From positions 2,418,001 through 2,482,000 of the forward strand of contig NZ_CP017668.1 of the NCBI RefSeq assembly GCF_001808185.1: a stretch of 64,000 nt of DNA. The letters are read 5' to 3'. The notes beneath the pieces were generated by a model, which saw only the letters and a list, made by a program, of their open reading frames with translations, ran no database searches and had not been told where the DNA came from. Every line of letters starts with the position of its first letter. Position 1 is the stretch's first letter. The position numbers and the translations under genes were made by a program. This document shows, piece by piece, positions 8,659-15,957 of this stretch. This DNA comes from Jeongeupia sp. USM3. GTDB lineage: Bacteria; Pseudomonadota; Gammaproteobacteria; Burkholderiales; Chitinibacteraceae.

Positions 8659-10425
8659 ATGAAAACCTGGCTGGCAAGATTCATGGCGCTGCTGTGCGGG
8701 CTGATGCTCGCCGGCGCGGCGCTGGCGGCGGATGCTCCGGCAGCCGCCAAACTGTACTTCGAGACCGGCAAGGCCGAACTGCCCGCCGACGCGGCGACGG
8801 CGGCGCAGCCGCTGGTCGATTTCGCCAAGGCGGACGGCAAGGTCGTGCTGAGCATCGCCGGCTTCCACGACGAGCGCGGCGACGCCGCGGCCAATGCCGA
8901 GCTGGCCAAGCAGCGCGCGCTGGCGGTCAAGGACCTGCTGGTCAAGGCCGGTCTGGCCGATGCGCAGATCAGCCTGGAAAAACCGGCGGTGACGACCGGC
9001 GGCGGTGACGCGAACGAGGCACGTCGCGTCGAGATCGCCGTGGCCGTGCCGGCCGCCGCACCGGCCAGCGCCGAAGCCGTCGCCGCCGAAGCACCGGCCG
9101 CCGCGCCGACGATGACCGTCAACAAGGGCGACAACGCATGGCTGATCGTCGCGGCGAGCATGGTGATCCTGATGTCGATCCCGGGTCTGGCGCTGTTCTA
9201 CGGCGGCCTGGTGCGCAGCAAGAACATGCTGTCGGTGCTGGTGCAGGTGTTCGTGGTGTTTTCGCTGATCGCGGTGCTGTGGGTGATCTACGGCTATTCG
9301 GTGGCGTTCACCGAAGGTAACGCCTTCTTCGGCGGCTTCTCCAAGCTGATGCTCAAGGGCGTGACGCCGGATTCGATCGCTGCAACGTTCAGCAAGGGCG
9401 TCGGCGTCTCCGAGCTGGTCTACGTCGTGTTCCAGGGCGCGTTCGCGTGCATCACCTGCGGGCTGATCGTCGGGTCGTTCGCCGAACGCGCCAGGTTCTC
9501 GGCCGTGCTGGTGTTCATGGTGCTGTGGTTCACCTTCGCCTACCTGCCGATGGCCCACATGGTCTGGTACTGGGCCGGTCCGGATGCGTACACCTCGCAA
9601 GCCGCCGCCGATGCCGCCAACGCGACCGCGGGCCTGCTGTTCCAGAAGGGTGACCTCGACTTCGCCGGCGGTACCGTCGTCCACATCAACGCAGCCGTTG
9701 CCGGCCTGGTCGGTGCCTTCATGGTCGGCAGGCGCGTCGGCTTCGGCCGCGAAGCGATGGCGCCGCACAGCCTGACGATGACGATGATCGGCGCCTCGCT
9801 GCTGTGGTTCGGCTGGTTCGGCTTCAACGCCGGCTCGGCGCTCGAAGCCAACGGTACCGCCGCCCTCGCCTTCGTCAACACCTGGGTTGCCACCGCTGCC
9901 GCCGTACTGTCGTGGTTGTTTGCCGAATGGCTGCTCAAGGGCAAGCCCTCCCTGCTCGGTGCCGCATCGGGCGCCGTCGCCGGCCTCGTCGTCATCACCC
10001 CGGCCGCCGGTTTTGTCGGCGTCGGCGGCGGTCTGGTCATGGGCCTGATCGCCGGTGTCGCCGGCCTGTGGGGCGTGCACGGCCTGAAGCGCCTGCTCGG
10101 CGCCGACGATTCGCTCGACGTGTTCGGCGTCCACGGCGTCTGCGGCATCCTCGGCGCGATCCTGACCGGCGTGTTCGCCTCGCCGGACCTCGGCGGCACC
10201 GGCGTGTGGGACTACGTCGCCAACAAGGTGGCCGAAGGCTATTCGATCGGCAACCAGGTCAAGATCCAGGCGATCGGCGTTGGCGTCACGATCCTGTGGT
10301 CGGGCATCGTTTCGCTCGTCGCGTACAAGCTGGTCGACCTGGTCATCGGCCTGCGTGTCCGCGAGGACGAAGAGCGCGAAGGCCTCGACGTCACCAGCCA
10401 CGGCGAAAAGGCCTACAATCTCTGA
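8659..10425 (+). CDS. amtB: Ammonium transporter AmtB with N-terminal OmpA-like domain
   Basis: A 588-residue fusion. Residues 1-24 form a signal peptide. Residues ~31-130 are an OmpA/MotB-type peptidoglycan-binding fold (LYFETGKAELPADA, GFHDERGDAAANAELAKQRALAV, EARRVEIAV). Asp71 and Arg86 have the same 15-residue spacing as the peptidoglycan-contacting Asp/Arg pair of OmpA domains. An Ala/Pro-rich linker (131-152) leads to a complete Amt channel of ~11 helices, with GLALFYGGLVRSKN and the two pore His in VVHINAAVAGLVGAF and VFGVHGVCGILGAI. Normal AmtB is ~400-430 residues. No frameshift separates the parts. It is co-transcribed with glnK and ends at a terminator. Confidence 0.93.
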   Translation: MKTWLARFMALLCGLMLAGAALAADAPAAAKLYFETGKAELPADAATAAQPLVDFAKADGKVVLSIAGFHDERGDAAANAELAKQRALAVKDLLVKAGLADAQISLEKPAVTTGGGDANEARRVEIAVAVPAAAPASAEAVAAEAPAAAPTMTVNKGDNAWLIVAASMVILMSIPGLALFYGGLVRSKNMLSVLVQVFVVFSLIAVLWVIYGYSVAFTEGNAFFGGFSKLMLKGVTPDSIAATFSKGVGVSELVYVVFQGAFACITCGLIVGSFAERARFSAVLVFMVLWFTFAYLPMAHMVWYWAGPDAYTSQAAADAANATAGLLFQKGDLDFAGGTVVHINAAVAGLVGAFMVGRRVGFGREAMAPHSLTMTMIGASLLWFGWFGFNAGSALEANGTAALAFVNTWVATAAAVLSWLFAEWLLKGKPSLLGAASGAVAGLVVITPAAGFVGVGGGLVMGLIAGVAGLWGVHGLKRLLGADDSLDVFGVHGVCGILGAILTGVFASPDLGGTGVWDYVANKVAEGYSIGNQVKIQAIGVGVTILWSGIVSLVAYKLVDLVIGLRVREDEEREGLDVTSHGEKAYNL

Positions 10426-10444
10426 TCGTTGCAATGCTTCGACG

Positions 10445-10468
10445 GCCCGCCGCAAGGCGGGCTTTTTT
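10445..10468 (+). terminator. Rho-independent terminator after amtB
   Basis: Stem GCCCGCC (10445-10451), loop GCAA, GGCGGGC (10456-10462), then six T's. It ends the glnK-amtB unit. Confidence 0.93.
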
Positions 10469-10476
10469 ACGTTCGC

Positions 10477-10498
10477 CGCCGATGACCGGTCATCGGCG
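10477..10498. promoter_or_regulatory. Perfect 22-bp palindrome upstream of the YcnI-like gene
   Basis: CGCCGATGACC immediately followed by GGTCATCGGCG, with no spacer. It lies 43 bases before the ATG of the next gene and just after the amtB terminator. It could be an operator for a dimeric repressor, but no regulator is known. Confidence 0.45.
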
Positions 10499-10541
10499 CA
10501 TTCGCGGCTAGACTCGCGGATCCCTTTCAAGGAATAGCGCG

Positions 10542-11018
10542 ATGATCCGTTCCGCCGTGGTGCTGGCGCTGCTCGCCGGCAGCGCCCAAGCGCATGTGAT
10601 GCTGCAGCAGAAATACGCGCCGGCCGGCAGCGACTACAAGGCGGTGTTTCAGGTTGCGCACGGTTGCGACGGCGCCGCGACGACGGGGCTGCGGGTGATC
10701 GTGCCCGCCGGCGTGACCATGGCCAAGCCGGCGGCCAGGGCGGGCTGGAAGCTCGATATCGAGACCGCGGCGGACCAGCGCGTCACCGCGGTGCGCTGGC
10801 ACGGCGGCACGCTGCCCGACACGCAGTTCGACGAGTTCGCGATGCTGCTGAGCCTGCCGGCCGAAGCCGGCAAGCTCTATTTCAAGGTCGAGCAGTGGTG
10901 CGGCAAGCGCAAGATCGGCTGGACCGGCATTCCTGTAGCGGGCCAGGCCGAGCCGGAACATCCGGCGCCGGTGCTCGAACTCGCACCGGCGGCCGGCAGC
11001 GGTCACCACCACCACTGA
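10542..11018 (+). CDS. YcnI-like (DUF1775) exported protein
   Basis: A 158-residue secreted protein. After the signal peptide (MIRSAVVLALLAGSAQA) the mature chain begins with His (HVMLQQKYAPAGSDYK). In YcnI of Bacillus this N-terminal His, with a conserved Trp, binds copper; Trp is present in ARAGWKLDIE. The HGCDG and VEQWCGKRKIGW regions are also typical. The C-terminus ends in four His after AAGSG, which could add metal binding. Copper handling is inferred from the family; no copper genes adjoin it. AAGGA precedes the ATG. Confidence 0.85.
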   Translation: MIRSAVVLALLAGSAQAHVMLQQKYAPAGSDYKAVFQVAHGCDGAATTGLRVIVPAGVTMAKPAARAGWKLDIETAADQRVTAVRWHGGTLPDTQFDEFAMLLSLPAEAGKLYFKVEQWCGKRKIGWTGIPVAGQAEPEHPAPVLELAPAAGSGHHHH

Positions 11019-11025
11019 GCCGCGC

Positions 11026-11940
11026 TCAGAAGTACTTCTTCAGGTCCATGCCCTTGTACAGGCCGGCGACCTCGCTGGCATAGCCGTTGAACGGCAGCGT
11101 CTTGCGCCGCAGCAGCTCGCCGATCCGGCGCTCGTTGGCCTGGCTCCAGCGCGGGTGGTCGACCTCGGGGTTGACGTTCGAATAGAAGCCGTACTCGTTC
11201 GGCGCTGCCTTGTTCCACGCGGTCGCCGGCTGGGTGTCGCGCAGCACGATTTTCACCAGCGACTTGGCGCTCTTGAAGCCGTACTTCCACGGCACGATCA
11301 GCCGTACCGGCGCGCCGTTCTGGTTCGGCAGCGGCTTGCCGTACAGGCCCAGGCAGAGGATCGCCAGCGGATGGACCGCCTCGTCGATCCGCAGACCCTC
11401 GGTATACGGCCAGTCGAGCACCGGCCGGCGTATTCCGGGCATCTGCTTCGGGTCGGCGAGCGACACGAACTCGACGTACCGGGCCTTTGATGTCGGCCTG
11501 ACCTGCTTGAGCAGCGACGACAGCGGGTAGCCGACCCACGGAATCACCATCGACCAGCCTTCGACGCAGCGCAGCCGGTAGATCCGCTCTTCGAGCGGCG
11601 CCAGCTTCAGCAGCGTGTCGATGTCGAAGGTTTTCGGCGCCTCGCATTCGCCCTCGACCCGGAGCGTCCACGGCCGCGTTTTCAGCGCGCCGGCATGCCG
11701 TGCCGGGTCGCCCTTGTCGGTACCGAATTCGTAGTAATTGTTGTAGCCGGTGATCTGCTCCCAGCTGTTCTTTTCCTCGCCGGTACTGAAGCGGCTCGGC
11801 TGCGCTGCCAGCGCCGCCGCCTCGGCGTCGGGCAGCATGGCGGCGGCGATCAGGCCGCCGGTGGCCTGCAGGAAACGGCGCCGGTCGAGGTAGAGCGATT
11901 CGGCGGTGATGTCCGACGGCAGAATGGGCAAGTGCGACAT
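11026..11940 (-). CDS. msrP: Protein-methionine-sulfoxide reductase catalytic subunit MsrP (YedY)
   Basis: A 304-residue periplasmic molybdopterin enzyme that repairs oxidised Met in envelope proteins. A twin-arginine signal is visible (DRRRFLQATGG, residues 19-29). Cys125, in YRLRCVEGWSMVIPWVGYPL, is the expected molybdenum ligand. Further family blocks are VEFVSLADP, GLRIDEAVHPLAILCLGLYG and PWKYGFKSAKSLV. Its usual membrane partner MsrQ is not next to it; the small gene upstream is far too short to be MsrQ. The ATG at 11940 fits E. coli MsrP in register. Confidence 0.95.
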   Translation of the reverse strand: MSHLPILPSDITAESLYLDRRRFLQATGGLIAAAMLPDAEAAALAAQPSRFSTGEEKNSWEQITGYNNYYEFGTDKGDPARHAGALKTRPWTLRVEGECEAPKTFDIDTLLKLAPLEERIYRLRCVEGWSMVIPWVGYPLSSLLKQVRPTSKARYVEFVSLADPKQMPGIRRPVLDWPYTEGLRIDEAVHPLAILCLGLYGKPLPNQNGAPVRLIVPWKYGFKSAKSLVKIVLRDTQPATAWNKAAPNEYGFYSNVNPEVDHPRWSQANERRIGELLRRKTLPFNGYASEVAGLYKGMDLKKYF

Positions 11941-12011
11941 GCCTGGTCTCCAGGTCCGTGATTCAGCTTGGTCGCGGTGGCGACGCGAATCTGACGGTGC
12001 TTGGAGTCCGG

Positions 12012-12179
12012 CTAGCGCAAAAAGTGCGCACCGAGCGCGATCAGCGCGCCGGCGAGCAAGACCCGCGCGGCAATCCGGACGCCGCGATGCGCTTCGGATC
12101 GCCAGGCCGGCGACAGCATGCGCCAGAGCAGCAGCACGGCGAGGGCGAGCAGGACGAATCGGAGGGGTTTACCAAACAT
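12012..12179 (-). CDS. Small hypothetical membrane protein
   Basis: A 55-residue predicted protein read from the ATG at 12179. Two hydrophobic helices (LRFVLLALAVLLLWRML and VRIAARVLLAGALIALGAHF) flank a short basic/acidic loop (SPAWRSEAHRG). No family is recognised. It lies upstream of msrP on the same strand with a gap of 71 bases, so the two may be co-transcribed. GGAG-like sequence before the ATG is weak. Confidence 0.5.
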   Translation of the reverse strand: MFGKPLRFVLLALAVLLLWRMLSPAWRSEAHRGVRIAARVLLAGALIALGAHFLR

Positions 12180-12201
12180 GGGCGACCAAGCGGGAGCCAA
12201 G

Positions 12202-12218
12202 TTAAAGTGGCACTTTAA
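12202..12218. promoter_or_regulatory. 17-nt near-perfect palindrome
   Basis: TTAAAGTG-G-CACTTTAA, 8-bp arms around one base, in an unusually AT-rich gap between the minus-strand msrP group and mraZ. It is a candidate operator for the minus-strand unit or part of its promoter region. No known factor is assigned. Confidence 0.35.
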
Positions 12219-12316
12219 GATATGGCCGGTATCTGGTTAATTATGCTTTGATTTTCTCGGACTGATGCTGCGCTCATTAAACGCGGCTAAGTGATTGTAT
12301 CAAAACGGGAAACCCC

Positions 12317-12341
12317 AAACCCGCCCTTGTGGCGGGTTTTT
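12317..12341 (+). terminator. Terminator-like hairpin overlapping the mra promoter
   Basis: Stem AAACCCGCC (12317-12325), loop CTTGT, GGCGGGTTT (12331-12339), then T's. No plus-strand gene lies directly upstream, so it may insulate the cluster from read-through. It overlaps the -35 element of the mra promoter. Confidence 0.7.
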
Positions 12342-12356
12342 AATTGCTGCTATAGT
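12327..12356 (+). promoter_or_regulatory. Promoter of the dcw cluster (Pmra)
   Basis: TTGTGG at 12327-12332 and an extended -10, TGCTATAGT (-10 hexamer 12351-12356), with an 18-base spacer. The predicted start falls inside the MraZ boxes that follow, so MraZ binding would block it. Confidence 0.65.
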
Positions 12357-12389
12357 GGGCGAAAGTGGGAAAAAGTGGGCGAAAGTGGA
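12355..12389 (+). promoter_or_regulatory. MraZ operator: four direct repeats at 10-bp spacing
   Basis: GTGGG at 12355, 12365 and 12375 and GTGGA at 12385, each 10 bases from the next, separated by CGAAA or AAAAA. MraZ is known to bind tandem TGGGN-type repeats 5 bases apart upstream of its own gene. One repeat per helical turn places all boxes on one DNA face. Confidence 0.88.
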
Positions 12390-12415
12390 TTTTTTCCCCG
12401 AACGAGACAAGGCTC

Positions 12416-12853
12416 ATGTTCAGCGGCGTGGCAACCCTCAACCTCGACAGCAAGGGACGTCTGGCGATTCCGGCCAGGCATCGCGAACTGCTGCTCGCGC
12501 GCAGCGCGGGCCGGCTGGTGCTGACGGTGAGCCCCGATCGCTGCCTGCTGCTTTATCCGCAATCCGACTGGGCGCCGGTGCGCGACGAACTGAACAAATT
12601 GTCCGGTGCGCAGTCGCAAATCCGCCGCCTGGTTGTCGGCCATGCCGAAGAAATGGACATGGACGGCGCCGGCCGCATCCTGATTGCGCCGCGGCTGCGG
12701 CAGCTCGCCGGGCTGGAAAAGGAAATCGCCTTCGTCGGCATCGGCAACAAATTCGAGATTTGGGACGACGGCCAATGGTCGGCGAAGAATCAGGCGGTAT
12801 TCAACCTGTCGCCGGCCGATCTTGAAACCCAAATGCAAGGCATCGTGCTGTGA
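12416..12853 (+). CDS. mraZ: Transcriptional regulator MraZ
   Basis: A 145-residue protein with two MraZ/AbrB-like domains: MFSGVATLNLDSKGRLAIPARHRE at 1-24 and EEMDMDGAGRILIAPRLRQLAG at ~80-101, each with the DxxGR motif. MraZ forms large rings and represses the mra promoter; its gene is the first of the dcw cluster. The ATG at 12416 is used because the family always begins MF(S/R)G; 17 extra in-frame codons upstream lie in the operator. Its TGA overlaps the GTG of rsmH. Confidence 0.96.
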   Translation: MFSGVATLNLDSKGRLAIPARHRELLLARSAGRLVLTVSPDRCLLLYPQSDWAPVRDELNKLSGAQSQIRRLVVGHAEEMDMDGAGRILIAPRLRQLAGLEKEIAFVGIGNKFEIWDDGQWSAKNQAVFNLSPADLETQMQGIVL

Positions 12854-13773
12854 GCTTCATCCATAAAACCGTCCTGCTTCACGAAGCGGTCGACGCGCTG
12901 AACATCCGCGCGGACGGTATCTACGTCGACGGCACCTTCGGCCGCGGCGGCCATTCGCGCCTGATCCTCTCGAAGCTCGGTCCCAACGGCCGGCTGATCG
13001 CCTTCGACAAGGATCCGTACGCGATCGCCGAGGCGCAGACGATAGACGACCCGCGCTTCACCATCGTGCATGACGGTTTTGCGGCGCTCGCACGTGCGCT
13101 CGACACGCTGAACGTGCCGGCGGTCGACGGCGTACTGCTCGACCTGGGCGTCAGCTCGCCCCAAATCGACGACGGCAGTCGCGGCTTCAGTTTCCGCTTC
13201 GACGCGCCGCTGGACATGCGCATGGACACCACCCGCGGCCAGACCGCCGCGGACTGGCTGAACAGCGCCGACGAAAAAGACATTGCGGAGGTCATCAGGG
13301 ATTATGGCGAAGAGCGGTTTGCTAAACAGGTTGCAGCAGCGATTGTTGCAGGTCGCAGCGAGCGGCCATTGTCCACCACCGGCGAACTTGCCGCGCTCGT
13401 GGCGCGCGCCGTCCGCACCCGTGAGCCGGGCCAGGACCCGGCGACGCGTACCTTCCAGGCTGTTCGGATTTTCGTCAATCGCGAGCTTGAAGAGCTCGCG
13501 CTGATCCTGCCGCAGGCGCTGGCGAGGCTCTCGCCCGGCGGGCGGCTGTCGGTGATCGCGTTCCACTCGCTCGAAGACCGGATCGTCAAGCGCTTCATCC
13601 AGGACCAGAGCCGGCATGACCTGCCCGACCGGCTGCCGATCCGCGCCGCCGACATCCCGCCGTCGCCGCTGAAGGCGATCGGCAAACCGGCCCGGGCCAG
13701 CGCCGGCGAGGTCGCGGACAATCCGCGCGCCAGAAGCGCGATCCTGCGCGTGGCGGAAAAGGCCGCGGCATGA
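12850..13773 (+). CDS. rsmH: 16S rRNA (cytosine-1402-N4)-methyltransferase RsmH
   Basis: A 307-residue SAM-dependent methyltransferase (formerly MraW) that N4-methylates C1402 in the ribosomal decoding centre. The SAM site is seen as VDGTFGRGGHSRLIL, followed by DGVLLDLGVSSPQID, GFSFRFDAPLDMRMD and the C-terminal LSVIAFHSLEDRIVKRF. It starts at GTG inside the mraZ stop (GTGA) and overlaps ftsL by four bases (ATGA). Confidence 0.97.
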   Translation: MSFIHKTVLLHEAVDALNIRADGIYVDGTFGRGGHSRLILSKLGPNGRLIAFDKDPYAIAEAQTIDDPRFTIVHDGFAALARALDTLNVPAVDGVLLDLGVSSPQIDDGSRGFSFRFDAPLDMRMDTTRGQTAADWLNSADEKDIAEVIRDYGEERFAKQVAAAIVAGRSERPLSTTGELAALVARAVRTREPGQDPATRTFQAVRIFVNRELEELALILPQALARLSPGGRLSVIAFHSLEDRIVKRFIQDQSRHDLPDRLPIRAADIPPSPLKAIGKPARASAGEVADNPRARSAILRVAEKAAA

Positions 13774-14072
13774 CCCGCCTCAACTTGTTCCTGCTCGCCG
13801 TGCTGATCGCGTGCGCGCTGTCGGTCGTCACCAGCCAGTCCAACGCCCGCAAGCTCTACGGCGAGCTGCAGAAGGAAGAGCAGGCCACCCGCAAGCTCGA
13901 CGTCGAGTGGGGCCAGCTCCAGCTCGAGCAGAGCACCTGGGCGATGCACTCGCGCATCGAGAGCGAGGCGACGGCCAAGCTCGGCATGCAGCTGCCGGCC
14001 GCCAACCGCACCCAGGTGATCCTGCCGCAAGGGCAGGTCGTCCCGCGCCCGAAACACTCCCCGGCAGGCTGA
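13770..14072 (+). CDS. ftsL: Cell division protein FtsL
   Basis: A 100-residue bitopic protein with a short cytoplasmic tail, one helix (LNLFLLAVLIACALSVVTS) and a periplasmic coiled coil (ARKLYGELQKEEQATRKLDVEWGQLQLEQ). It forms the FtsQLB subcomplex that activates FtsWI. The LEQSTWAMHSRIESEATAKLGM end is typical of betaproteobacterial FtsL. It lies between rsmH and ftsI with an ATGA overlap and a 4-base gap. Confidence 0.95.
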   Translation: MTRLNLFLLAVLIACALSVVTSQSNARKLYGELQKEEQATRKLDVEWGQLQLEQSTWAMHSRIESEATAKLGMQLPAANRTQVILPQGQVVPRPKHSPAG

Positions 14073-14076
14073 GGCA

Positions 14077-15957
14077 ATGAACCGGATGATCCCGCCGACC
14101 CAGGCGCGCAAGCGCTACAGCCAGCAGCTCAAGCTCGAGCGCTGGCGGGTCTGGTTCGTCGTCGCCGGGCTGATGGGGCTGTTCGCAATCCTGCTCGGCC
14201 GCGGCCTGTGGCTGCAGGTGTTCAACGATGAGTTCCTGCAGGGCCAGGGCGATGCGCGCTACACGCGCACGCTCAGGCTCGAGGCCAACCGCGGCATGAT
14301 CACCGACCGCAACGGCGAGCCGCTGGCGATCTCGACCCCGGTCCAGTCGGTCTGGGCCAGCCCGCGCAGCATCGCGCTGCTGCCGAACGGCCAGACGCGT
14401 CCGGCCGACTGGGAGCCCGAGAACGACAAGGACCCGGTGCCGCTGTCGCAGGACGAGGTCGGTAAGCTGGCGCGTGCGCTCGGCATGCCCGTCGCCGACG
14501 TGGTGAAGAAATTGTCCGAGCCGCGCCGCACCGGCAAGGGCGAGGTGATCAAGGACAAGGACGGCAAGCCCAGCCGGCCCGATTTCGTCTGGCTGCGCCG
14601 GCAGATGAACCCGCAGGACGCCAAGAACGTCATGGCGCTGAACATCCCCGGCGTCTACGCGCAGGCCGAGTTCCGCCGCTACTACCCGGCCGGCGAGATC
14701 ATGGCGCAGATCGTCGGCTATACCAATATCGACGGCCACGGTCAGGAAGGGCTCGAGCTCGCGCGCGACAAGCTGCTGTCGGGCCAGACCGGCAGCCGCA
14801 CGGTGATCCGCGACCGGCGCGGCTACATCGTCGAGGACATCTCGACCATCGTGCCGCCGAAGGACGGCGAGACGCTGGCGCTGTCGATCGACCGGCGCAT
14901 CCAGTACCTCGCCTACCGTGAACTGAACAAGGCGGTCAGCGACTTCGGCGCGGTCGGCGGCAGCATCGTCGTGCTCGACGCGCGCTCCGGCGAAATCCTC
15001 GCACTGGCCAACTCGCCGTCGTACAACCCGAACAGCCGCGAACGGATCGATCCGTCGAAGAAGCGCAACCGCGCGATCACCGACCTGTACGAGCCGGGTT
15101 CGACGCTGAAGCCGCTGACGATCGCCGCGGCGATGCAGGCCGGCACGATCAACGCCAAGACGACGTTCAATACCTCGCCCGGCGCGCTGTCGATGGGCGG
15201 CTTCACGATCAAGGACACGCACAACTACGGCGTGCTGACGCCCGAAGGCATCATCGTCCATTCGAGCAACATCGGCTCGCTCAAGGTGGCGCTGACGATG
15301 CCGCGCGAAACGCAGTGGAACATGCTCAACGCCGCCGGCATCGGCCAGCGGCCGGGCCTGGGCTTCCCGGGCGAATCGGCCGGCAAGCTGCGGCCGTTCA
15401 AGACCTGGTACCCGATCGAGCAGGGCACCATGGGCTACGGCTACGGCCTGTCGGTCAGCCTGATGCAGATGGCCAAGGCCTACCAGATCTTCGCCACCGA
15501 CGGCATCGAGCACCCGGTCAGCCTGATCAGGCAGACGGCGCCGATGCCGGGCAAGCAGGTGATCTCGCCCGAGCTAGCACGGACGATCCGCGGCTACATG
15601 GAAAAGGTCACCCAGCCCGGCGGCACCGCGACACGGGCGCAGGTCGTCGGCTACCGCGTCGCCGGCAAGACCGGGACCGCGCGCAAGCAGAGCGGCGGCG
15701 GCTACACCGACAAGAAATACGTCGGCTCCTTCGTCGGTCTGGCGCCGGTATCGAACCCGCGGCTGATCGTCGCGGTGATGATCGACGAACCGGACATCAA
15801 GAAAAGCATCTACGGCGGCGCGGTCGCCGCACCGGTGTTCTCCAGCGTCGTCGCAGGCACCCTGCGGCTGCTGGGCATTCCGCCCGACGCACCGACCAAC
15901 AACATTCTGCTGCCGAGTCCTCAGGACACCAGGGAGGACGAAGCATGGGTCCCATAA
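14077..15957 (+). CDS. ftsI: Peptidoglycan transpeptidase FtsI (PBP3)
   Basis: A 626-residue class B penicillin-binding protein, the septal transpeptidase. A membrane anchor lies near residues 26-46 (VWFVVAGLMGLFAILLGRGL). The dimerisation domain follows, and then the transpeptidase domain with the nucleophile Ser342 in STLK345, SSN at 396-398 and KTG at 531-533. It works with FtsW, encoded further along the cluster. The length, about 40 residues above E. coli FtsI, is usual for the class. Its 3' end overlaps murE by 13 bases. Confidence 0.97.
   Translation: MNRMIPPTQARKRYSQQLKLERWRVWFVVAGLMGLFAILLGRGLWLQVFNDEFLQGQGDARYTRTLRLEANRGMITDRNGEPLAISTPVQSVWASPRSIALLPNGQTRPADWEPENDKDPVPLSQDEVGKLARALGMPVADVVKKLSEPRRTGKGEVIKDKDGKPSRPDFVWLRRQMNPQDAKNVMALNIPGVYAQAEFRRYYPAGEIMAQIVGYTNIDGHGQEGLELARDKLLSGQTGSRTVIRDRRGYIVEDISTIVPPKDGETLALSIDRRIQYLAYRELNKAVSDFGAVGGSIVVLDARSGEILALANSPSYNPNSRERIDPSKKRNRAITDLYEPGSTLKPLTIAAAMQAGTINAKTTFNTSPGALSMGGFTIKDTHNYGVLTPEGIIVHSSNIGSLKVALTMPRETQWNMLNAAGIGQRPGLGFPGESAGKLRPFKTWYPIEQGTMGYGYGLSVSLMQMAKAYQIFATDGIEHPVSLIRQTAPMPGKQVISPELARTIRGYMEKVTQPGGTATRAQVVGYRVAGKTGTARKQSGGGYTDKKYVGSFVGLAPVSNPRLIVAVMIDEPDIKKSIYGGAVAAPVFSSVVAGTLRLLGIPPDAPTNNILLPSPQDTREDEAWVP

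Noticed and set aside
8632..10530. Long open frame (632 codons) on the minus strand opposite glnK-amtB
   Set aside because: It is antisense to a clear ammonium transporter, its product is a His/Asp/Arg-rich composition with no fold, and it arises from GC-rich third-position bias.
12012..12179. Small membrane gene as an MsrQ remnant
   Set aside because: It has two short helices and lacks the heme-ligating His pattern; too short to be a recognisable fragment.
13828..15513. 561-codon minus-strand frame opposite ftsI
   Set aside because: Shadow of ftsI with the same biased composition; no start signal or recognisable domain.
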